The notes under the pieces: model-generated | Databases searched by the model: none | What the model was told of the DNA's origin: nothing | Seen by the model: the letters and a program-made list of their open reading frames with translations, nothing else | Part shown: in pieces, positions 52,003 through 60,835 of the stretch | Position numbering within the stretch: the first letter of the stretch is position 1 | Layout: each line of letters begins with the position of its first letter | Position numbers and translations under genes: made by a program | Assembly: GCA_900596015.1 (NCBI GenBank) | Contig: UVIF01000023.1 | Span: 744,001-808,000, forward strand | Direction: 5' to 3' | DNA: 64,000 bases | Source of the DNA: Pseudomonas viridiflava | GTDB taxonomy: Bacteria > Pseudomonadota > Gammaproteobacteria > Pseudomonadales > Pseudomonadaceae

Positions 52003-52830
52003 CTACTGTTGAGGGGCTGCAGGCGGGGGCGATTGCTGGGCTTTCCAGCGCTCGACATTGCGCGAGAACACCTCGGCCGGGATACCTGAAGCGGTCAATT
52101 CTGTCATTTTTTTTGCCAGCTGTCCGCGCAGCCAGGCATCGTTGCAAGCGGAGTCGTGAGACAACGCCAGGTAAAGCCCCGGCCGGTCGACGGGTAGCTC
52201 GCTGCTCTGCAACTTGTCGCCCACGCCCTGTGCCTGAGCCATTGCCGCACCGGAATAGCGTCCGGCGATCACGTATTCGACCTCGCCACGCACCAGGCGG
52301 CCGAACGCCTGCTGCAGGTTTTCGGTACTGGCGAGCTTCAGATGTTCGGTGGCCAGGGTCATGAATGCCTGCGTTGGCCGTGCTTTGGCCGATATGGCTC
52401 CGGCGTGACCGTGCAGGTCGGCGAGGCTGCGATACGGCAACGGCGCCGAACGCAGCGTCCATACCAGGTAATCGTTCGGCACCAGCGCAGGATGCACGTA
52501 ATCCAGCGACTCGAGTTCGCTCACGGTCAGTGGCGCATCCACCAACAGGTCCATTCGCCCACTGCGTACTTCTTCCAGCGCCTGCGAACGTTTGCCTGCA
52601 TAGAGTGTGTCGATTTTGACGCCGATCTGGGCTGCCACTTGTTGCAGCAGCTCGGCGTTGACGCCGATCAGGCGCTCGGGGTCCCCCGGGTCCCGCCACA
52701 GATACGGCGGTGCGTCGGGACTGCCGCTGGCAATCAACCGTTCACACTTGCCTGCCCCCTGCGCCGCCAGCGGCAATAGCGCGGCAGCCACGCACAGCGC
52801 CGTACGGCGTAGACCGCCTTTTCCAGTCAT
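52003..52830 (-). CDS. Periplasmic solute-binding protein, family 3-like
   Basis: A 275-residue protein with a signal peptide (about 1-26, ending AAQGAG) and the two-lobed SBP_bac_3 fold: ASGSPDAPPYLWRD, LIGVNAELLQQVAAQIG and SGRMDLLVDAPLT. No ABC permease or ATPase gene is adjacent, so it is an orphan receptor that may signal rather than transport. ATG 52830 has AGAGG upstream. It starts the three-gene unit with the two lipoproteins. Confidence 0.85.
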   Translation of the reverse strand: MTGKGGLRRTALCVAAALLPLAAQGAGKCERLIASGSPDAPPYLWRDPGDPERLIGVNAELLQQVAAQIGVKIDTLYAGKRSQALEEVRSGRMDLLVDAPLTVSELESLDYVHPALVPNDYLVWTLRSAPLPYRSLADLHGHAGAISAKARPTQAFMTLATEHLKLASTENLQQAFGRLVRGEVEYVIAGRYSGAAMAQAQGVGDKLQSSELPVDRPGLYLALSHDSACNDAWLRGQLAKKMTELTASGIPAEVFSRNVERWKAQQSPPPAAPQQ

Positions 52831-52860
52831 GCTCAACCTCTTGCGACCCTGTCACATACA

Positions 52861-52915
52861 AAAAAGCCTGGTCGCTGCGCGCTGCCCCATGGGCAACAGA
52901 CCGCGACCAGGCTTG
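52861..52915 (-). terminator. Intrinsic terminator of etfBA
   Basis: On the minus strand AAGCCTGGTCGC (52915-52904) pairs with GCGACCAGGCTT (52876-52865) and is followed by a T-run. The loop folds into a second small hairpin. It lies 26 bp past the etfA stop. Confidence 0.87.
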
Positions 52916-52940
52916 AATCACCGCAGCTGAAAGCGCTGGG

Positions 52941-53885
52941 TCAGACCAGCTTCTCGAGCTCGGGCACTGCTTCGAACAAGTCCGCGACCAGGCCGTAATC
53001 GGCGACCTGGAAGATCGGCGCTTCCTCGTCCTTGTTGATTGCGACGATCACCTTGGAATCCTTCATGCCCGCCAGATGCTGGATGGCTCCGGAAATGCCC
53101 ACGGCGATGTACAGCTGCGGCGCGACGATCTTGCCGGTCTGCCCGACCTGCATGTCGTTGGGCACGAAGCCAGCGTCAACGGCTGCACGCGACGCACCCA
53201 CGGCGGCGCCCAGCTTGTCGGCCAAGGTGTACAGGTGCTTGAAGTTGTCGCCGTTCTGCATGCCGCGACCGCCGGATACGACGATCTTGGCAGCGGTCAG
53301 CTCAGGGCGATCGGACTTGGCCAGCTCTTCGCCAACGAAGCTCGATTTGCCAGCATCGTGGGCCGCACCTACCGCTTCCACGGTAGCTGAACCGCCTTCG
53401 GCGGCCACGGCGTCGAAACCGGTGGCACGCACGGTGATGACCTTGATGGTGGCAGTCGATTGCACGGTGGCGATGGCGTTGCCCGCGTAGATCGGACGCT
53501 TGAAGGTGTCCGGCGACTCGACCGAGACGATCTCGGAAATCTGGTCGACGTCCAGCTGGGCGGCCACCCGCGGCAGAATGTTCTTGCCGTTGGCGGTCGC
53601 GGCGGACAGCACATGGCTGTAGCCGGAGGCCAGCTCGACGATCAGCGGCGCAACGTTCTCCGGCAACTGATGGGCATAAGCGGCGTTGTCCGCCACCAGC
53701 ACCTTGCTCACGCCGGCGATCTTGGCGGCGGCTTCGGCAACACTGGCGACCTGCACGCCGGCGACCAATACGTGGATCTCGCCGCCGATCTTCTGCGCAG
53801 CGGCCACGGTGTTCAGGGTCGAAGGTGCCACACCCGTGTTCACCTGACCTTCGGTTACATAATCGGCGATAACCAGGATAGTCAT
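52941..53885 (-). CDS. etfA: Electron transfer flavoprotein alpha subunit
   Basis: A 314-residue subunit binding FAD in its C-terminal half (VVSGGRGMQNGDNF, GFVPNDMQVGQTGK, AVGISGAIQHLAGMKDS). It accepts electrons from acyl-CoA and related dehydrogenases and gives them to ETF:ubiquinone oxidoreductase. It overlaps etfB by one base. The pair are divergent from the ETF-QO gene. Confidence 0.97.
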   Translation of the reverse strand: MTILVIADYVTEGQVNTGVAPSTLNTVAAAQKIGGEIHVLVAGVQVASVAEAAAKIAGVSKVLVADNAAYAHQLPENVAPLIVELASGYSHVLSAATANGKNILPRVAAQLDVDQISEIVSVESPDTFKRPIYAGNAIATVQSTATIKVITVRATGFDAVAAEGGSATVEAVGAAHDAGKSSFVGEELAKSDRPELTAAKIVVSGGRGMQNGDNFKHLYTLADKLGAAVGASRAAVDAGFVPNDMQVGQTGKIVAPQLYIAVGISGAIQHLAGMKDSKVIVAINKDEEAPIFQVADYGLVADLFEAVPELEKLV

Positions 53886-54634
53886 TAGATTACCTTCGCT
53901 TCGTTTTTCAGTTTTTCGACCAGTTCGGCAACCGACTTGACCTTGATCCCGGCACTGCGAGTCGCCGGAGCCTCAACCTTGAGGGTCTTGTTGGTGGAGG
54001 TCACGGATACGCCGAGCGCCTCGGGCGTGAAAGACTCGAGGGGCTTCTTCTTGGCCTTCATGATGTTGGGCAGGGAAGCGTAGCGCGGCTCGTTCAGACG
54101 CAGGTCGGTGGTGACGATGGCCGGCAGGGTCAGGCCAACGGTCTGCAGACCGTCATCGACTTCACGCGTGACATTGAGCTTGTCGCCAACCACTTCCACC
54201 TTGGAGGCGAAGGTGCCCTGCGCGTATCCGCTCAGCGCAGCCAGCATCTGGCCAGTCTGGTTGTTGTCGCTGTCGATCGCCTGTTTGCCGAGGATCACCA
54301 GCTGCGGCTGTTCCTTGTCGACAACGGCCTTGAGCAGCTTGGCCACTGCCAGCGCGTTCAGTTCCTCGGCGTGCTCGATCAGTATTGCCCGGTCGGCGCC
54401 CAGGGCGAGCGCCGTGCGCAATTGCTCCTGCGCAGTGGCCGGGCCAACGGTGACCACGACGATCTCGCTGGCGATGCCCTTCTCTTTCAGGCGCACGGCT
54501 TCTTCAACAGCGATTTCGCAGAAGGGGTTCATCGACATCTTGACGTTGGCAAGGTCGACGCCAGAGTTGTCCGCCTTGACGCGAACCTTGACGTTATAGT
54601 CGACCACTCGTTTGACAGCTACAAGAACCTTCAT
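53885..54634 (-). CDS. etfB: Electron transfer flavoprotein beta subunit
   Basis: A 249-residue subunit that binds AMP and docks partner dehydrogenases. Starts MKVLVAVKRVVDYNVKVRVK; the family signature is VEEAVRLKEKGIASEIVVVTVGP with LILGKQAIDSDNNQTGQMLA. It is the first gene of etfBA. Its upstream region contains GAAACGTTTG (54712-54721), two abutting half-sites like those in PsrA boxes. Confidence 0.97.
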   Translation of the reverse strand: MKVLVAVKRVVDYNVKVRVKADNSGVDLANVKMSMNPFCEIAVEEAVRLKEKGIASEIVVVTVGPATAQEQLRTALALGADRAILIEHAEELNALAVAKLLKAVVDKEQPQLVILGKQAIDSDNNQTGQMLAALSGYAQGTFASKVEVVGDKLNVTREVDDGLQTVGLTLPAIVTTDLRLNEPRYASLPNIMKAKKKPLESFTPEALGVSVTSTNKTLKVEAPATRSAGIKVKSVAELVEKLKNEAKVI

Positions 54635-55004
54635 GGATTCCTCGTTACTCTCCGGTGAAAAGAATGTCGCCCAGGCAGACCGGACGATGACGTGGGCGCA
54701 AGGGCACCATTGAAACGTTTGCAGCTTTGCGAAGTGCTGGCAAAAACCTGATTTTTCAAGACCTTGACCAGCAAAACGGGGCAGCCTTCAACAAGTATGA
54801 CGTGTAAACTCGACCGCGTGTGCGTCCGGCGTATGCAAACGGCTCGGGATCGGGTCGAGATTCGATGCAACCGGTACTGCGCGCGGCAACTGCACCGAAC
54901 ATGAAGCTGGCCGTATCTTGACCGCTGTGCCCTGACCGGTCAATACGCGGAACTCACCGGTCACGTCCCCTGACCACCTTGATTTTACTGGGCTGCAGCG
55001 GATT

Positions 55005-55018
55005 CAAACAAACGTTTG
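55005..55018. promoter_or_regulatory. Candidate PsrA box
   Basis: CAAAC-AAAC-GTTTG matches the PsrA consensus (G/C)AAAC, 2-4 bases, GTTT(G/C). It contains a 12-bp perfect palindrome, ACAAACGTTTGT (55008-55019). It ends two bases before the -35 of ETF-QO. Confidence 0.5.
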
Positions 55019-55020
55019 TA

Positions 55021-55049
55021 TTGGACCTGCCAAGTGGTGTAGATATACT
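55021..55049 (+). promoter_or_regulatory. Sigma-70 promoter of ETF-QO
   Basis: TTGGAC (55021-55026), 17 bp, TATACT (55044-55049). Near-consensus hexamers at optimal spacing, immediately downstream of the PsrA-type box. Confidence 0.65.
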
Positions 55050-55207
55050 GCCCACATGCATATCCTTGCCGGCAGCCGTCGAGATGCAGGACTGCCCGCA
55101 CGGATCACCGCACCGCAACGTCGCGCATGACCGCTACACACCGGATGACCGTTCCGGCTGCTTCACCCATTAGAAAGGCCTGATGAGCCCTGAGTAGGAG
55201 AGACCCC

Positions 55208-56872
55208 GTGGAACGCGAATACATGGAATTCGACGTCGTCGTCGTCGGCGCAGGCCCTGCCGGCCTGTCCGCCGCATGCCGACTGAAGCAGAAAGCCGCC
55301 GACGCCGGACAGGAAATCAGCGTCTGCGTGGTTGAAAAAGGCTCCGAAGTCGGTGCTCACATCCTCTCAGGCGCGGTCTTCGAACCACGAGCGCTCAGCG
55401 AGCTGTTCCCGGACTGGAAAGCCCTGGGGGCACCGCTGAACACTCCGGTGACGCGCGACGATATCTTCATCCTGAAGAACGCCGAGAGCGGTTCCAAAAT
55501 CCCCAATGCCTTCGTGCCCCAGACCATGCACAACCAAGGCAACTACATCATCTCCCTGGGCAATCTGTGCCGCTGGCTGGCTCAGCAGGCGGAAAACCTG
55601 GGTGTCGAGATCTATCCGGGGTTCGCTGCCCAAGAAGCATTGATCGACGAGCAAGGCGTGGTACGCGGCATCATCACTGGTGACCTGGGCGTGGATCGCG
55701 AAGGCAAGCCCAAGGACGGCCTGTACACACCCGGTATGGAACTGCGTGGCAAATACACCCTGTTCGCCGAAGGCTGCCGCGGCCACATCGGCAAGCAACT
55801 GATCGAGCGGTTCAAGCTCGACAGCGATGCCGACGCGCAGCATTACGGGATTGGCCTGAAGGAAATCTGGGACATCGACCCCGCCAAGCATCAGCCTGGC
55901 CTGGTCGTCCACACCGCCGGCTGGCCGCTGGAAGTCATGGGCACCGAGAACACCGGCGGCTCGTTCCTCTATCACTTGGAAAACAACCAGGTGGTGGTGG
56001 GCCTCATCGTCGACCTGTCCTACGCCAACCCCTTCCTGTCGCCTTTCGACGAGTTCCAGCGCCTCAAGCACCATCCGGTCCTCAAGCAGTACCTGGAAGG
56101 CGGCAAGCGTGTCAGCTACGGTGCCCGTGCCATCTGCAAGGGCGGCTTCAACTCGCTGCCCAAGATGGTCTTCGCCGGCGGCGCCCTGATCGGCTGCGAC
56201 CTGGGCACCATGAACTTCTCCAAGATCAAGGGCAGCCACACCGCCATGAAATCCGGCATGCTCGCCGCTGAAGCGGTTGCAGATGCGCTGTTCCAGGGCT
56301 CGGAGGGCGGTGATGTGCTCGACGGCTACGTGTCCGGTTTCAAGGCCAGCTGGCTGTATGAGGAGCTGTTCGCCAGCCGCAATTTCGGCGCCGCCATCCA
56401 CAAGTGGGGAGCCATCGTCGGTGGCGCCTTCAACTTCGTCGATCAGAACCTGTTCAAGGGCAAGATCCCCTTCACCTTGCACGACGACAAGCCTGACTAC
56501 GCCTGCATGAAGCTGGCAGCGGACAGCAAGCGCATAGACTACCCCAGGCCTGATGGCAAACTGAGCTTTGACAAGCTCAGTTCGGTGTTCATCTCCGGTA
56601 CCAACCACGAAGAAGAACAGCCGTGCCACCTCAAGCTCAAGGACCCGAGCATTCCCATCGGCAAGAACCTGCCGCTGTACGATGAGCCTGCGCAACGCTA
56701 CTGCCCGGCCGGCGTGTATGAGGTGATCACCCAGGAGGACGGCGCCAAGCGCTTCCAGATCAACGCCCAGAACTGCGTCCACTGCAAGACGTGCGACATC
56801 AAGGACCCCTCGCAGAATATCGTCTGGGTGGCACCCGAGGGATCGGGCGGACCTACCTACCCGAACATGTGA
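55208..56872 (+). CDS. Electron transfer flavoprotein:ubiquinone oxidoreductase
   Basis: A 554-residue membrane-associated flavoprotein that passes electrons from ETF to ubiquinone. The FAD motif VVGAGPAGLSAACRL is near the start. The C-terminal 4Fe-4S site has Cys residues in CPAGVYEV and in NCVHCKTCDIKDP. Starts at GTG 55208 with AGGAGA upstream; ATG five codons later (MEFDVVVVG) is less well spaced. It links fatty acid, amino acid and dimethylglycine-type oxidation to respiration. Confidence 0.97.
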   Translation: MEREYMEFDVVVVGAGPAGLSAACRLKQKAADAGQEISVCVVEKGSEVGAHILSGAVFEPRALSELFPDWKALGAPLNTPVTRDDIFILKNAESGSKIPNAFVPQTMHNQGNYIISLGNLCRWLAQQAENLGVEIYPGFAAQEALIDEQGVVRGIITGDLGVDREGKPKDGLYTPGMELRGKYTLFAEGCRGHIGKQLIERFKLDSDADAQHYGIGLKEIWDIDPAKHQPGLVVHTAGWPLEVMGTENTGGSFLYHLENNQVVVGLIVDLSYANPFLSPFDEFQRLKHHPVLKQYLEGGKRVSYGARAICKGGFNSLPKMVFAGGALIGCDLGTMNFSKIKGSHTAMKSGMLAAEAVADALFQGSEGGDVLDGYVSGFKASWLYEELFASRNFGAAIHKWGAIVGGAFNFVDQNLFKGKIPFTLHDDKPDYACMKLAADSKRIDYPRPDGKLSFDKLSSVFISGTNHEEEQPCHLKLKDPSIPIGKNLPLYDEPAQRYCPAGVYEVITQEDGAKRFQINAQNCVHCKTCDIKDPSQNIVWVAPEGSGGPTYPNM

Positions 56873-56897
56873 TCCTTCAGCCACGGCAGGAGCGGAT

Positions 56898-57665
56898 ATG
56901 CCCAAGACCACGATGTTCGACCTGGATGGCAAGATAGCGCTGGTCTCCGGCGCCAGCCGCGGGATTGGCGAGGCCATTGCCCGCTTGCTTGCACAGCAGG
57001 GCGCGCATGTCATCGTCGTCAGCCGCAAACTGGAAGGCTGTCAGCGCGTCGCCGACAGCATCAACGCCGGCGGCGATCGAGCCACTGCGATGACCTGCCA
57101 CATCGGCGAACCGGAGCAGATTACGGCGCTGTTTGCCGCTGTCCGGGCGACATTCGGGCGCCTGGACATTCTCGTCAACAACGCCGCCACCAACCCCCAG
57201 TTCGGCAGTGTGCTGGACGTCGACCTGGGCGCGTTCCAGAAAACCGTGGACGTCAATATCCGCGGCTATTTCTTCATGTCGGTGGAGGCTGGCAGATTGA
57301 TGCGCGAACACGGTGGTGGCAGCATCATCAACGTAGCGTCCATCAACGGCGTGTCACCCGGCATATTCCAGGGCGTCTATTCCATGACCAAGGCGGCCGT
57401 GGTCAACATGACCAAGGCCTTCGCCAAGGAGTGCGCCGGCTTCAACATCCGCTGCAATGCCCTGCTGCCGGGGCTGACCGACACCCGCTTCGCGTCAGCT
57501 CTGGTCGAGAACCAGGCCATCCTCAAGACGGCGCTGGCGCAGATCCCGCTCAACCGTGTTGCCCAGCCCGACGAAATGGCCGGGGCCGTGCTGTACCTGG
57601 CCAGCGCGGCTTCCAGCTACACCACGGGTACAGCGCTGAACGTTGACGGTGGTTTCCTTTGCTGA
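56898..57665 (+). CDS. Short-chain dehydrogenase/reductase
   Basis: A 255-residue classical SDR. Cofactor motif GASRGIG (18-24), NNAA (94-97), catalytic tetrad Asn120, Ser148, Tyr161 and Lys165. Arg21 and Arg43-Lys44 after the second strand suggest NADP(H). The substrate is unknown. It follows ETF-QO by 25 bp with a GGAG-type site, so it is co-transcribed and may act on acyl-CoA or lipid-derived substrates. It ends five bases from the convergent mrdA gene. Confidence 0.88.
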   Translation: MPKTTMFDLDGKIALVSGASRGIGEAIARLLAQQGAHVIVVSRKLEGCQRVADSINAGGDRATAMTCHIGEPEQITALFAAVRATFGRLDILVNNAATNPQFGSVLDVDLGAFQKTVDVNIRGYFFMSVEAGRLMREHGGGSIINVASINGVSPGIFQGVYSMTKAAVVNMTKAFAKECAGFNIRCNALLPGLTDTRFASALVENQAILKTALAQIPLNRVAQPDEMAGAVLYLASAASSYTTGTALNVDGGFLC

Positions 57666-57670
57666 CGCAG

Positions 57671-59563
57671 TCAGACCTTGGGGTCCGCAGGCGTCTTGGT
57701 CGGCGCCGCGTACTTGGGCTTCAGGTGACCGTCGCTGTCCAATAGCCAGGCATCCATGATCTCGCGCACCACAGGTCCTGCTACCCGCCCGCCTGCTTCA
57801 CCGTTCTCGATCATCACTGCCACCACAATCTTTGGCCGATCGGCCGGCGCGAATCCGACGAACAAGGCGTTGTCGCGGTTGCGCTCCAGCGTTTTCAGGC
57901 GGTTGTAGCGTTCGCCCTGCTTGATGGCAACCACCTGCGCCGTACCCGACTTGCCGGCGATGCGATACTGCGCGCCAGCGGCAGCCTGACGGGCGATGCC
58001 GCGCGGATCGTGCATGACCAGTTGCATGCCGTGGTTGACCTGATCCCACTCGCGGTTGTCGCGCAGTACGATATTGGGAATCGGGTTGTCGTCCACCGGC
58101 ACCTCTCCCCCCACAGTCTCGGCCAGGTGCGGTCGGCGCCACACGCCCTTGCTGGCGATCAGCGTGGTGGCCTGGGCCAACTGCAACGGAGTGACCTGCA
58201 TGTAACCCTGACCGATGCCCAGGATCAAGGTCTCGCCGGGGAACCACGCCTGACGCCGCGTGGCACGCTTCCACTGCTGGGACGGCATCAATCCTGGCGC
58301 TTCCTCGAACATGTCCAGCGAGACCTTCTGACCGAGGCCGAAGCGGGTCATGTAATCATGCATCCGGTCCACACCCAGTTTGTGTGCCAGGTCGTAGAAA
58401 TAGGTGTCGTTGGAACGCATGATGGCCGCGTCCATGTCCACCCAGCCATCACCACTGCGGTTCCAGTTGCGATACTTGTGATCATAGTTGGGCAGCTCGT
58501 AGTAGCCAGGATCGAATACACGTGTCTGCGGCGTGACCGCACCGCTGTCCAGGCCGGCGATCGCCACTTCCGGCTTGATCGTCGAGCCCGGCGCATACAG
58601 GCCTCTGAGCACTCGATTGAACAGCGGCCGGTCGATGGAATCGCGCAAAGCCGCGTACTCCTTGAAGCTGATACCGGTCACGAACAGATTGGGGTCGAAG
58701 CTTGGCTTGCTGACCATTGCCAGCACATCGCCGGTTTCCGGGTCGATGCATACCACCGCCCCGCGGCGGTCGCCCAGAGCCTTCTCGGCGGCTTCCTGCA
58801 GATGCACGTCGAGGCTCAGCACGATGTTCTTGCCCGGCACCGGGTCATGGTGGTTGAGCACCCGCATGACCCGCCCCTGGGCATTGGTCTCGACTTCCTC
58901 GTAACCCACCTGGCCATGCAGCTGGGTCTCGTAGAAGCGTTCGACACCGGTCTTGCCGACCGACTGGGTGCCGCGGTACTGCGTCTGATCCAGCGTCTTG
59001 GACTCTTTCTCGTTGATCCGCCCCACGTACCCTACCGAATGGGCAAAGTGCTCCTTGCGCGGGTATTCACGCACGAACTGAGGTTCCACATCGACGCCCG
59101 GCAGCAGAAATTGATTCACCGCGATCTTGGCGATCTGGTTCTCGTTCAGTTCATACATCAACGTGACGGGTTCGAAGGGATGGCGTACACGCTTCAAGTC
59201 CTTGTCGAACTGCTTGCGCGCTTCATCGCCCAGTTCCAGCACCTTGGCCACTTCATCGAGCACCTGTGCAGTATTGCCGGCGCGCTCGCGCGTGAGGGTC
59301 AGGTTGAAGCTGGGTCGATTGTCGGCCAAGACCACGCCATTGCGGTCGTAGATCACACCGCGCTCGGGCGGGATGGGCAGCACATGCACCCGGTTGTTCT
59401 CGGACACCGTCGAGTTGTAGGTGAACTCGATGACCTGCAGGAAGTACAGGCGCCCTACCAAGGCGATGCTCAAGGCCAGCACCAGCAAGGCGCAGGCGAT
59501 CAACCGACGGTTGACCAGGCCTTGTTCCTTGCCATGGTCTTTGAGAGGAATGGGCTGGGGCAT
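57671..59563 (-). CDS. mrdA: Penicillin-binding protein 2 (peptidoglycan transpeptidase)
   Basis: A 630-residue class B PBP that crosslinks peptidoglycan during cell elongation. An N-terminal membrane anchor (about residues 19-44), the PBP dimer domain (PPERGVIYDRNG) and the transpeptidase domain with Ser327-x-x-Lys330 (YAPGSTIKP), Ser384-Asn (MRSND) and Lys538-Ser-Gly-Thr. ATG 59563 gives the family-typical MPQPIPLKDH start. rodA and the usual rlpA-dacA neighbours are absent, so this may be a second PBP2 paralogue rather than the main elongasome copy. Confidence 0.93.
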   Translation of the reverse strand: MPQPIPLKDHGKEQGLVNRRLIACALLVLALSIALVGRLYFLQVIEFTYNSTVSENNRVHVLPIPPERGVIYDRNGVVLADNRPSFNLTLTRERAGNTAQVLDEVAKVLELGDEARKQFDKDLKRVRHPFEPVTLMYELNENQIAKIAVNQFLLPGVDVEPQFVREYPRKEHFAHSVGYVGRINEKESKTLDQTQYRGTQSVGKTGVERFYETQLHGQVGYEEVETNAQGRVMRVLNHHDPVPGKNIVLSLDVHLQEAAEKALGDRRGAVVCIDPETGDVLAMVSKPSFDPNLFVTGISFKEYAALRDSIDRPLFNRVLRGLYAPGSTIKPEVAIAGLDSGAVTPQTRVFDPGYYELPNYDHKYRNWNRSGDGWVDMDAAIMRSNDTYFYDLAHKLGVDRMHDYMTRFGLGQKVSLDMFEEAPGLMPSQQWKRATRRQAWFPGETLILGIGQGYMQVTPLQLAQATTLIASKGVWRRPHLAETVGGEVPVDDNPIPNIVLRDNREWDQVNHGMQLVMHDPRGIARQAAAGAQYRIAGKSGTAQVVAIKQGERYNRLKTLERNRDNALFVGFAPADRPKIVVAVMIENGEAGGRVAGPVVREIMDAWLLDSDGHLKPKYAAPTKTPADPKV

Positions 59564-59619
59564 GCGGACCGCTCTGAAAAAGCGCCGATGGTAACCAAGC
59601 AGGCCCCTGCCCTCAAGCG

Positions 59620-59650
59620 CCGGCTCCCCCGGGCTGACCAAGGGAGCCGG
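59620..59650 (-). terminator. Hairpin between the AI-2E-family gene and mrdA
   Basis: CCGGCTCCC (59620-59628) and GGGAGCCGG (59642-59650) form a perfect 9-bp stem, 13 bp past the AI-2E-family stop. No T-run follows, so termination is doubtful. Confidence 0.35.
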
Positions 59651-59662
59651 ACCGTGCTGCCG

Positions 59663-60736
59663 TCAGGTGCGATCCTGGGGCAGACGCACCTGGCGCTTGG
59701 TGCTGACGAAGATGCCCCAGCTGGACATGAACAGCGCCGCGATCAACGGACCGATCACGAAGCCGTTGAGCCCGAAGACTGCCAGGCCGCCCAGCGTCGA
59801 CACCAGGATCAGATAGTCCGGCATCTTGGTGTCCTTGCCCACCAGCAGCGGGCGCAACACGTTGTCGACCATGCCGATGACCAGGATACCGAAGAGCGTC
59901 AGCGTCACCCCCTGCCAGATGTAACCGCTGAGCAGGAAATACGCGGCTACCGGCGCCCAGACGATGCCTGCTCCGACAGCAGGCAACAGCGAAAGGAACG
60001 CCATGAGCACGGCCCACAGCAACGCGCTGGGAATGTCGAGGAACCAGAAGATTATCCCGCCCAGGGCACCCTGGGTGACCGCAACCAGCAGATTGCCTTT
60101 CACCGTGGCGCGAACCACACGGTTGAACTTGAGTTGCAGACGACGCTTCTGCTGCTCGGCCAACGGGATCGCCGTGCGGATCTTGCGTGACAGTTCCGGA
60201 CCATCACGCAGGAAGAAGAACAGCAGGTACAACATGATGCCGAAGCTGATCACGAAATCCAGCGTCCCCTGGCCGAAGCTGAATGCCTGCGTCGCGAAAT
60301 ACTGACTGCCTTGCATGGCGCCCTTGGCGACCTTGTCGCGCAGGCCCTCCAGGTTGCCCATCCCCATGCGATCGAGCAATTGCTGCCCGGATGCCGGAAG
60401 CAGTTGTTTGAACTGGTCGATATAGCCTGCCACGTCGAGCTGGCCGTTCTCGATGTTCTTGTACAACACCGCACCTTCCTGAACCAGCAAGGCACTGATG
60501 ATGATCACCGGCAAGATGGCAATGATCAACGTGATGGTAAGGGTTATCAGCGAACTGACGTTGCGACGCCGATTCAACTTCCTCATGACCAGTCGCTGCA
60601 ATGGCGCAAATACGATACCCAGAATCACTGCCCAGAAGACCGCGCCGTAGTAAGGCAGAAGAATCCAGATGAAAGCGATGGTGACCAGGATCAACAGTAA
60701 CAACAGCGTTTTGTTTTGCAGGTTGGTTTCGTTCAT
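59663..60736 (-). CDS. AI-2E-family (PerM/YdiK-like) membrane protein
   Basis: A 357-residue inner-membrane protein with about eight helices: two hydrophobic hairpins at residues 8-45 and 60-82, a soluble loop (about 95-150), then helices to residue 340. Family marks are LLPYYGAVFWAVILGIVFAPL, GFVIGPLIAALFMSSW and KDTKMPDYLILVSTLGG. Members include TqsA and YdiK; some export quorum signals, others act in Na+/H+ exchange. The role here is unknown. Confidence 0.9.
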   Translation of the reverse strand: MNETNLQNKTLLLLLILVTIAFIWILLPYYGAVFWAVILGIVFAPLQRLVMRKLNRRRNVSSLITLTITLIIAILPVIIISALLVQEGAVLYKNIENGQLDVAGYIDQFKQLLPASGQQLLDRMGMGNLEGLRDKVAKGAMQGSQYFATQAFSFGQGTLDFVISFGIMLYLLFFFLRDGPELSRKIRTAIPLAEQQKRRLQLKFNRVVRATVKGNLLVAVTQGALGGIIFWFLDIPSALLWAVLMAFLSLLPAVGAGIVWAPVAAYFLLSGYIWQGVTLTLFGILVIGMVDNVLRPLLVGKDTKMPDYLILVSTLGGLAVFGLNGFVIGPLIAALFMSSWGIFVSTKRQVRLPQDRT

Positions 60737-60758
60737 GTTCGATCCATGTCGATGAGCT

Positions 60759-60781
60759 ACAGAGCCGTCATTCGGCTCTGT
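60759..60781 (-). terminator. Hairpin after the sensor kinase gene
   Basis: ACAGAGCCG (60759-60767), loop TCATT, CGGCTCTGT (60773-60781): a perfect 9-bp stem in the 99-bp gap past the kinase gene. Without a T-run; possible terminator or stabiliser. Confidence 0.4.
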
Positions 60782-60835
60782 GGATTAGTCCTCCCGGCTG
60801 CGCGCTAGTTTAGTCTTCGCCAAGATAAATCCGCG

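Larger units (their letters stand above)
54635..55207. other. 573-bp divergent control region between etfB and ETF-QO
   Basis: No gene is visible. It contains a PsrA-type box (55005-55018) and a strong sigma-70 promoter (55021-55049) directed to ETF-QO, and GAAACGTTTG at 54712-54721 near etfB. No clear -35/-10 pair was found for etfB. The ETF-QO leader is about 150 nt long. Confidence 0.6.
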
